Assembly (NCBI GenBank): GCA_003525045.1
Contig: DQGF01000335.1
Span: 4,455-10,685 of the forward strand
Source of the DNA: Pseudomonas sp.
GTDB lineage: Bacteria > Pseudomonadota > Gammaproteobacteria > Pseudomonadales > Pseudomonadaceae
Reading direction: 5' to 3'
DNA length: 6,231 nucleotides
The number at the start of each line of letters is the position of its first letter. Positions within the stretch are counted from its first letter, which is position 1. This document shows positions 1-5,254 of this stretch, piece by piece. Position numbers and translations under genes: made by a program. The notes under the pieces were generated by a model, which was given only the letters and a program-made list of their open reading frames with translations, did no database searches and was not told where the DNA came from.

Positions 1-293
1 TGGCACTCCAACAGCGTTCCGGCTTTGTGGCACCGCTGGCAGCTCTGGCGGAGCAGCACCCGCCCAGCGGGCTTTGGCTCAAGACCATTACCTTGCACGA
101 AGGCGGAGCGCACATTCGTTTGCAGGGGCTCGCCCAGAATCAACAGATGTTGCCCGAATACCTGGGGCGCCTGGGTCAGAACGCCGCGTTCAAGGGCCGT
201 GAGTTTGCGCGCTTCGATGTGCAGCGCGGTGAAGACCAGTTACTCCATTTTGACCTGTCCTCACGGGCTACCGATCCAAAGGACATTCCATGA
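1..293 (+). CDS. mshI: MshI-like pilus biogenesis protein, C-terminal fragment (PilN-like domain)
   Basis: The reading frame is open from base 3 (bases 1-2 finish an earlier codon) and ends at TGA 291-293, leaving 96 residues of the C-terminus; the true start lies before the window. The visible part has the pattern of PilN-type periplasmic domains: an amphipathic stretch, then GLWLKTITLHEGG, a strand like IRLQGLAQNQQ, a helix (LPEYLGRLGQ), and AAFKGREFARFD followed by a strand LLHFDL. In the family this domain follows a cytoplasmic tail and one membrane helix, and it pairs with the PilO-like partner in the inner-membrane platform of the pilus machine. The identification rests mainly on position directly before mshJ, with which it shares a 4-base ATGA overlap, plus this fold pattern. 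Whether upstream sequence also encodes a PilM-like ATPase domain in the same protein cannot be seen. Confidence 0.8.
   Translation, partial: ALQQRSGFVAPLAALAEQHPPSGLWLKTITLHEGGAHIRLQGLAQNQQMLPEYLGRLGQNAAFKGREFARFDVQRGEDQLLHFDLSSRATDPKDIP
278..283 (+). promoter_or_regulatory. Ribosome binding site of mshJ
   Basis: AAAGGA lies inside the end of mshI, six bases before the mshJ ATG at 290. It supports the ATG at 290 as the start and independent ribosome loading in addition to coupling through the ATGA overlap. Confidence 0.6.
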
Positions 294-958
294 ACACGGA
301 CAAATGGTTGCAACGTTGGCGAGCCCTGGCTCCGCGCGAGCAATGGCTGGCGTACGGTGTCGGCCTTGCGTTGTGCGGCTTGTTATATGTGCAGTTCGTC
401 GGCACTCCGATCGCGGCCAGGTTCACCAGCCAGACGACTGATTACCAGGCTGTCGAGGCGCGAAGCGTTGCAACCGCGGCCACTCTGGCCAAGTTGCACG
501 CTGCACTGGAGGCTGACCCCAACATCCCCTACAACCGCGCCCTGCTATTGGCTTCGAGCGACAACGCCAAGTTGCTGGAGCAGATCGATCACAGCACCGG
601 GCAGTTGATCTCTCCGGACAAGATGCGCGCAGTGCTTCAGGATTTGCTCAAGGCTCAAACAGGTCTGCAATTGGTGAGCCTGGAGAGTTTCACCACGCCC
701 GTCGAGTTGTCGTCCATCGCCGCCACGAAAACCCAAACACCGGCCAGCGCATTGCTCTTGTATCGGCATGGCGTACATCTGAAGCTGGAGGGCGGCTATT
801 TTGAGTTGCTGCGTTACTTGCAGGCCGTTCAGGGCACCCAGTGGAAACTGAACTGGGATAGCCTCGACTATCGGGTCGGCGAGGCAGGTGCGGCTCACGC
901 ACAGATCAGCCTGCAGCTATATACGCTGAGTCGCTACGCGGGGTGGATCGGTGTTTAG
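290..958 (+). CDS. mshJ: MSHA biogenesis protein MshJ (PilO/GspM-like inner-membrane protein)
   Basis: This 222-residue protein has a short cytoplasmic N-terminus rich in Trp and Arg, one membrane helix at about residues 19-38, a helical, probably coiled-coil stretch at about 45-75, and a periplasmic alpha/beta domain from about 108 to the end. That is the layout of PilO/GspM proteins, bitopic platform components that dimerise with PilN/GspL-like partners. The C-terminal ending LSRYAGWIGV is of the kind I associate with MshJ. The ATG at 290 overlaps the stop of mshI as ATGA and has an AAAGGA sequence six bases upstream. The stop is TAG at 956-958, inside the start of mshK. The expected role is to connect the cytoplasmic assembly ATPase and the platform to the secretin. 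Assignment as MshJ rather than generic PilO comes from length, C-terminus and operon position. Confidence 0.9.
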   Translation: MNTDKWLQRWRALAPREQWLAYGVGLALCGLLYVQFVGTPIAARFTSQTTDYQAVEARSVATAATLAKLHAALEADPNIPYNRALLLASSDNAKLLEQIDHSTGQLISPDKMRAVLQDLLKAQTGLQLVSLESFTTPVELSSIAATKTQTPASALLLYRHGVHLKLEGGYFELLRYLQAVQGTQWKLNWDSLDYRVGEAGAAHAQISLQLYTLSRYAGWIGV

Positions 959-1283
959 ACGGCTGATCGTCAGTGTACTGCTATGCAGCGCCATAGCCCA
1001 AGGCACCAGCGCAGCGCCCCTTGATCCGACCCAGCCCCCCGCGAACCGTGCACCGGCGTCAGCGGCAGTGCCTGGAGAACAAGTCCGACCACTGGTGCTG
1101 CAGGAAATTCTGCGGGCCCCACGGGGCAGCCGGGCGGTCATCGACGGCCAGACCCTGCGCGTCGGCGAATCCCATGCCGATGCCCGCGTCATGTCCATTG
1201 ATTCCCAGACTGTTTTGATCGAACGCCACGGCAAACGCGAATATTTGCGCCTGGCCAAACCTGTTCTACAACCGAGCCGATGA
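951..1283 (+). CDS. mshK: MSHA biogenesis protein MshK (small secreted PilP/GspC-like protein)
   Basis: This 110-residue protein starts with MFRRLIV and a hydrophobic core, giving a Sec signal peptide likely cut near the SAA at residues 20-22. The mature part opens with a DPTQPP motif (25-30), followed by a Pro/Ala-rich linker and a compact beta domain from about residue 48 (LQEILRAPRGSRAVIDGQ, then LRVGE). The pattern LxxIL...AVI(D/N)GQxLRVGE is typical of the homology-region domains of GspC/PilP proteins, which link the inner-membrane platform to secretin N-domains. The start is GTG at 951, chosen because it gives a complete signal peptide; no ATG is available there. It overlaps mshJ by 8 bases and mshL by 4 (ATGA 1280-1283). 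The upstream GGGGTGGA is only a fair ribosome binding site, so expression probably depends on translation of mshJ. Confidence 0.88.
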   Translation: MFRRLIVSVLLCSAIAQGTSAAPLDPTQPPANRAPASAAVPGEQVRPLVLQEILRAPRGSRAVIDGQTLRVGESHADARVMSIDSQTVLIERHGKREYLRLAKPVLQPSR

Positions 1284-2914
1284 TGCCCATGCCGAAGTTC
1301 TTACCGGGCGCAGGCCTGTTTGGCCTCTTGTGCTTGCTGACTGCCTGCCAGTCATTCAAGGGCGGCGACCAGGTGCTCTATAACCAGAGCAACCAGTTGC
1401 TCAACGAAAGTCTGCAACAGGCACAGGCGCGAGTAACACCTCCGCCTTCGGTCCAGGCGGCGTTGCTTCCTGCTTATATCCCGCAAGGGTCCCCGACCGG
1501 CGAAATGCGATTCGACGTCTCGGCCAAAGACATGCCCGCTCGCGATTTTTTCCTGAGCCTGATGCAAGGTTCCGGGAATAACCTCGTGGTGCACCCGGAT
1601 GTCACCGGCGACATCACGTTCAGCCTGCGCCGGGTCACGCTCGAAGAAGTTCTCAGCGCGGTACGCGATACCTACGGCTATGATTTTCGCCGCACCAGTT
1701 ATGGCTATCAGATCCTGCCAAACAGCATGATCACCCGCAGCTATGACCTCAATTACCTGAACCTGCAGCGCTTTGGAAAATCCGACACCCGGGTCAGTGC
1801 GGGGCAGATGACCAGCAACAACGGTAACCAGAGGAGTAACGGCGATAACGGCGGTTATAACGGCAATGATCGCAACAGCACTAACCAACAAAATGGCCAA
1901 AGCACCGCGTCTACCCTCAATGCCAGCCAGGTCACCACTACCAGCGACGCCGACTTCTGGAAAGAGGTCAGCGTGGTGGTGAAGATGATCGTCGGTGACG
2001 AGATCGGCAACAATGTGGTGGTCAATCCACAGGCCAGCCTGTTGGTGGTGCGTGCCAGAACGGCCGACCAGGAAAACGTCGCGCGCTTTCTCGAAAAGGC
2101 GCAGCACAATCTGCAGCGTCAGGTGGTGCTGGAAACCAAGATTCTCGAAGTTCAGCTGTCCGAAAGCTTCCAGGCCGGGATCAGCTGGACCCAGTTGGGC
2201 GGTGATATTGGCACCAGCCTGGCGGGCGCGGCGCTGGCCGGCCCGATCGGTGTTGGCGGGGTATTCAGTAGCACCATCAGCATGGGCGACTTCAACGGGC
2301 TGATCCAGTTGCTGGAAACCCAGGGCGAAGTGCGCGTGCTGTCCAGCCCGCGGATTTCCACGCTGAACAACCAGAAGGCGGTCATCAAGGTCGGTTCCGA
2401 CGAATTTTTTGTCACTGATGTGTCGTCGACATCGGGAACCACAACCGTTGCCGGGATTACCCAACCGACCCAGAACGTTACCCTGACCCCGTTCTTTTCC
2501 GGCATCTCGCTGGACGTGACCCCGCAGATCGATCAGCACGACGTCGTTACCCTGCACGTACGGCCGACAGTCAGCCGCGTGACCGATCAGAACAAGATCA
2601 TCACCCTGGGCGAGAACACCGTACTGAACCTGCCGTTGGCGCTATCGACCACCCGCCAGTCCGACTCCATCGTGCGAGCCCGCAGCGGCCAGGTGGTAGT
2701 GATCGGTGGTTTGCTGCAAAACGATAGTGACAACACCGACGCTGGAATTCCATGGCTGAGCAAAGTGCCGGTCATCGGCTACCTGTTCAAGCAACAGCGC
2801 AAGGCACTGAACAAAAGCGAGTTGGTGATCCTCATGCGCCCCCAAGTGGTGAACGACGACGTATGGCTGGGGGATTTGCGCAAAACCGCCGAGACCTTCA
2901 AGGAACTCAGGTAA
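1280..2914 (+). CDS. mshL: MSHA outer-membrane secretin MshL (lipoprotein)
   Basis: This 544-residue secretin is the outer-membrane pore for the pilus fibre. Residues 1-22 form a lipoprotein signal peptide with lipobox LTAC (20-23); Q24 follows the acylated Cys, as expected for outer-membrane sorting. A short secretin/TonB N-terminal (STN) domain spans about 76-147 (MRFDVSAKDMPARDFF, later VTLEEVLSAV). An Asn/Gly/Gln/Ser-rich stretch (178-212) separates it from an N1-type domain (about 226-275, with NNVVVNPQASLLVVRA). The beta-barrel secretin domain runs from about 283, with the conserved VRVLSSPRISTLNNQKAVIKVG region (351-372), GQVVVIGGLL (470-479), PWLSKVPVIGYLFK (491-504) and SELVILMRPQVV (513-524). 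In-frame Met codons at 1, 2 and 4 leave the exact start open by a few residues; the first overlaps the mshK stop. Being acylated itself, it may not need a separate pilotin (inference). Confidence 0.96.
   Translation: MMPMPKFLPGAGLFGLLCLLTACQSFKGGDQVLYNQSNQLLNESLQQAQARVTPPPSVQAALLPAYIPQGSPTGEMRFDVSAKDMPARDFFLSLMQGSGNNLVVHPDVTGDITFSLRRVTLEEVLSAVRDTYGYDFRRTSYGYQILPNSMITRSYDLNYLNLQRFGKSDTRVSAGQMTSNNGNQRSNGDNGGYNGNDRNSTNQQNGQSTASTLNASQVTTTSDADFWKEVSVVVKMIVGDEIGNNVVVNPQASLLVVRARTADQENVARFLEKAQHNLQRQVVLETKILEVQLSESFQAGISWTQLGGDIGTSLAGAALAGPIGVGGVFSSTISMGDFNGLIQLLETQGEVRVLSSPRISTLNNQKAVIKVGSDEFFVTDVSSTSGTTTVAGITQPTQNVTLTPFFSGISLDVTPQIDQHDVVTLHVRPTVSRVTDQNKIITLGENTVLNLPLALSTTRQSDSIVRARSGQVVVIGGLLQNDSDNTDAGIPWLSKVPVIGYLFKQQRKALNKSELVILMRPQVVNDDVWLGDLRKTAETFKELR
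1811..1915 (+). other. Asn/Gly-rich low-complexity linker in MshL
   Basis: Residues 178-212 of MshL are dominated by Asn, Gly, Gln, Ser and Thr, encoded by irregularly repeated AAC, GGC, GGT and AAT codons (for example AACGGTAACC and GATAACGGCGGTTATAACGG). It lies between the STN and N1 domains and is probably a flexible periplasmic hinge. No clean tandem repeat unit can be drawn, but the triplet-like composition could allow in-frame length change. Confidence 0.7.
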
Positions 2915-2918
2915 GGCT

Positions 2919-3845
2919 ATGTACGAAGCCTACTTCGGACTGCGCGAGAAACCGTTCGCGCTGACCCCCAATACCGGGTTTCTGGTCAGGCTGGCGCCCT
3001 ATCAGGCCTGCCTCAACCTGCTGCACGTTGCGTTGGCCGAAGGCGAAGGCTTCGTCAAGGTCACCGGTGAAGTGGGTACCGGCAAGACCTTGATCTGCCG
3101 CACCCTGCTCAAGCAACTGGACAGCGAACACTATCAATTGGCCTACCTGCCCAACCCCGGCATGAGCCCCACTGGACTGCGCCAGGCCCTGGCGCGCGAG
3201 CTGCATATCGCCGACGTTGAAGAGCTGGATACCCAGGGCGTACTGGAGGCTCTGCAGCGGCGGTTGATCGAACTGGCTGCGACCGGCAAAAGCACGGTGT
3301 TATTGATCGACGAAGCTCAGGGTTTGCCTGTGGGCACGCTGGAAGCGTTGCGGCTGTTGACCAACCTGGAAACCGAGCAGGCTAAATTGTTGCAGGTGGT
3401 GCTGTTCGGCCAACCGGAACTGGATGCCACTCTGGCGCGCAATGACCTTCGCCAGCTTCGCCAGCGCATCACCTTTTCCTACCGCCTGCGCATTCTGGAC
3501 CTTAAAGACACCACTCGTTATCTGAACGAGCGCCTGGCCGTGGCGGGCTATCGCGGCGAGCCTCTGTTTGCTCCGGCCGCAGTACGCCGACTGGTCCACG
3601 ACAGCGGCGGAATTCCCAGGCTGCTCAATATTCTTGCGCACAAAGCCCTGATGGCGGCCTACGGTGAGGGCCGGCGCCAGGTCATGACCAGGCATGTGCA
3701 ACGCGCCCGCCGCGATACCGAAGGCGCTCTGCCGTTTGTGCGGGACAGTTCGTTACGACCGCTCTGGCGAGTTGCCTCTCTGTCACTGTTGCTGCTGGCC
3801 ACTGTCGGGCTCTGGTTGACCCGGTATTGGGAAAGTCTGGTATGA
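2919..3845 (+). CDS. mshM: MSHA biogenesis protein MshM (ExeA/GspA-like AAA+ ATPase with C-terminal membrane helix)
   Basis: This 308-residue ATPase opens with MYEAYFGLREKPFALTPNT, the characteristic N-terminus of the ExeA/GspA group of AAA+ proteins. Walker A is GEVGTGKT (50-57), Walker B is VLLIDEAQ (127-134), a sensor-1-like segment is VLFGQPEL (161-168), and an arginine-finger region is RQLRQRI (178-184). GGIPRLLNILAHKAL (230-244) is the family's sensor-2 region. A single hydrophobic helix at about 283-301 is followed by only about seven residues. ExeA itself continues past this helix into a peptidoglycan-binding domain, which is absent here. The likely role is ATP-dependent help in secretin placement or pilus assembly at the inner membrane. 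The ATG follows the mshL stop by four bases; AAGG directly before it and CAGG slightly upstream are weak ribosome sites. The stop TGA overlaps the mshN ATG. Confidence 0.94.
   Translation: MYEAYFGLREKPFALTPNTGFLVRLAPYQACLNLLHVALAEGEGFVKVTGEVGTGKTLICRTLLKQLDSEHYQLAYLPNPGMSPTGLRQALARELHIADVEELDTQGVLEALQRRLIELAATGKSTVLLIDEAQGLPVGTLEALRLLTNLETEQAKLLQVVLFGQPELDATLARNDLRQLRQRITFSYRLRILDLKDTTRYLNERLAVAGYRGEPLFAPAAVRRLVHDSGGIPRLLNILAHKALMAAYGEGRRQVMTRHVQRARRDTEGALPFVRDSSLRPLWRVASLSLLLLATVGLWLTRYWESLV
3829..3835 (+). promoter_or_regulatory. Ribosome binding site that decides the mshN start
   Basis: GGGAAAG ends six bases before ATG 3842. The frame also has a TTG at 3827, but that codon overlaps this site and would add five residues before the conserved MSLVNDMLRDLE start, so the ATG is preferred. 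Confidence 0.65.
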
Positions 3846-5236
3846 GCCTGGTCAATGACATGCTCCGCGACCTTGAGCGGCGCCGTGCCGCACCGTCCGA
3901 GCGGCCGAGGCTGGACGGTCTGGTTGCCGTTGACGAGGCCGGCAATGCCCAGCGCTTTCGGCGTCTGCGCATAATCCTCGCCGGGTTGATCCTGATCATG
4001 CTGATCGGTTTGTCCGCAGGGCTGCTGATCAACCATCTGGTGAAGCCTGTGGCTCCGCCGCCGGGCGCAACCCTGGCACCTGCCGCACCTGCCGCGAGCC
4101 AAAACACTGCGTCGATCACCCCTGCTCATATTATGGAAGTGCTGCCGCGGCACGATGACCATGGTCTGATCCTGGAACTGCTATTGGACCGTTCAGCGAC
4201 CTACCGGCGTCGTGATGAAAGCGGCTCGGTCGCCCTAGTCTTTCCGGGGGTGCAACTGGGCACAACACTGGGTGCTGAACAGCCCCAAGGCCGCCTGGAA
4301 CGCGACGGCCACAGTCTGTCGTGGCGCGTTCAGGCTCTGGACCAGGGCGTGCAAGTGTTGCTGACGGGGCTGGGTGACAACCTGCAAGTTCGCGATCGAT
4401 TGGTGGCTTCGGGCGATCATTGGCGTCTGTGGATCGAAGTGCCTATGGCGACGAAGACTGCCACCCTCGATGCGGCGGACACGCCGATGGGCATGGACGA
4501 ACCGCTCACTGAAACGCCAGCGCTCGATCCCGCCAGCGCTGAGGAACCGCTGCCAGCCTGGGCCTACGCACCGGTGCCGACGGCAGACAAACGGCCTAGC
4601 CCCGCCCCTGCTGCCCCGCTGGTAAAACCACCGGTGGTCAGTGGTCCGCCGCAGATGAATATCACGACCTACCAACCGGACGCCCTGACTCTGGCGCTGC
4701 AAACCCTGCAGAACGGTAACTATCCGCGCGCCATCCATGAGCTCAACGCCCTGCTGGCGTCCCGGGGCAATGACGTGGATGTCGTACGCGGACTGGCCCG
4801 CGCCTACCTGGCCGACGGCCAACAATCATTACTCCTGACGTGGTTACCGCCGCGTTTGAAACAGTGGCCGAACGACAGCGAGTTACGCCTGTTGCTGGCC
4901 CGTGCACAACTGCAATCGGGCAATGCCCGGGGCGCGGTGGCGACCCTGGAGCAGAGCGCCCCGCCATTGGCGCAAGACCTCATCTACCACGCCTTGCTCG
5001 CGGCCTGTTACCAACAGACCGAGCAATGGCCGCAAAGCGTCGCGCTGTATGAACAGATGATCAAGTTTCGGCCCGGCCAGGCGGCCTGGCAGTTAGGCCT
5101 GGCGATCGCTCTGGAGCGCCTGGATCGCTCGGCCTTGGCGGCGGTCCACTACCGCCTGGCCGAACAAGGACAAGGTCTGGACGATGGCGCTCGGCGCTTC
5201 GCCAGTGATCGCGCACGGGCGCTGGGAAGCAGATGA
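3842..5236 (+). CDS. mshN: MSHA biogenesis protein MshN (membrane-anchored periplasmic TPR protein)
   Basis: This 464-residue protein begins MSLVNDMLRDLERRR, the conserved cytoplasmic head of MshN proteins and similar to the head of GspB/ExeB. One membrane helix lies at about residues 43-65. A Pro/Ala linker (68-90) leads to a beta-rich domain (about 92-201, including LILELLLDRSATYRR, VALVFPGVQLG and HWRLWIEVP) that resembles AMIN-like or GspB-type periplasmic domains; I cannot assign it firmly. A second Pro-rich linker (235-272) precedes TPR-like helical repeats (about 280-460), such as ALTLALQTLQNGNYPRAIHE and the YHALLAACYQQTEQWPQSV segment. The start is ATG 3842, which overlaps the mshM stop as ATGA and has GGGAAAG upstream. 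In the MSHA system it probably partners MshM and contacts peptidoglycan, the platform or MshL from the periplasm (inference). Confidence 0.93.
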   Translation: MSLVNDMLRDLERRRAAPSERPRLDGLVAVDEAGNAQRFRRLRIILAGLILIMLIGLSAGLLINHLVKPVAPPPGATLAPAAPAASQNTASITPAHIMEVLPRHDDHGLILELLLDRSATYRRRDESGSVALVFPGVQLGTTLGAEQPQGRLERDGHSLSWRVQALDQGVQVLLTGLGDNLQVRDRLVASGDHWRLWIEVPMATKTATLDAADTPMGMDEPLTETPALDPASAEEPLPAWAYAPVPTADKRPSPAPAAPLVKPPVVSGPPQMNITTYQPDALTLALQTLQNGNYPRAIHELNALLASRGNDVDVVRGLARAYLADGQQSLLLTWLPPRLKQWPNDSELRLLLARAQLQSGNARGAVATLEQSAPPLAQDLIYHALLAACYQQTEQWPQSVALYEQMIKFRPGQAAWQLGLAIALERLDRSALAAVHYRLAEQGQGLDDGARRFASDRARALGSR

Positions 5237-5238
5237 CT

Positions 5239-5244
5239 AGGTGG
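5239..5244 (+). promoter_or_regulatory. Ribosome binding site of mshE
   Basis: AGGTGG lies ten bases before ATG 5255, in the 18-base gap after mshN. An in-frame TAA at 5246-5248 rules out any earlier start for mshE, so the ATG is well fixed even though the spacing is long. Confidence 0.55.
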
Positions 5245-5254
5245 GTAACGCTTA

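Noticed and set aside
1..20. TGGCAC at the window start as the -24 element of a sigma-54 promoter
   Set aside because: No TTGC-type -12 element follows at the right distance, and the bases are in the coding frame of mshI.
25..441. 138-codon plus-strand frame crossing the mshI/mshJ junction
   Set aside because: It is out of frame with both genes, is rich in Arg, Ser, Cys and Pro, and has no recognisable domain, whereas both real frames fit known pilus families.
1352..2557. Long open frame (401 codons) on the minus strand opposite mshL
   Set aside because: The plus strand encodes a clear secretin across the whole stretch. The antisense product has no recognisable domain and is rich in His, Gly, Val and Ala, as expected for the mirror of a GC-rich gene.
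3827..3841. TTG at 3827 as an earlier mshN start
   Set aside because: It would add MGKSG before the conserved MSLVNDMLRDLE head, and it overlaps the ribosome binding site that serves ATG 3842.
5076..5103. Inverted repeat GCCAGGC/GCCTGGC with a second GCCTGGC copy nearby, a possible hairpin or terminator
   Set aside because: The 7-base arms are separated by one base, no T-tract follows, and the sequence encodes part of the TPR-like region of mshN. It is probably due to GC-rich codons for Gln, Ala, Trp and Leu.
5237..5254. Promoter or terminator in the gap between mshN and mshE
   Set aside because: The 18 bases hold only a ribosome binding site and stop codons; no hairpin or promoter pair fits in so short a gap.
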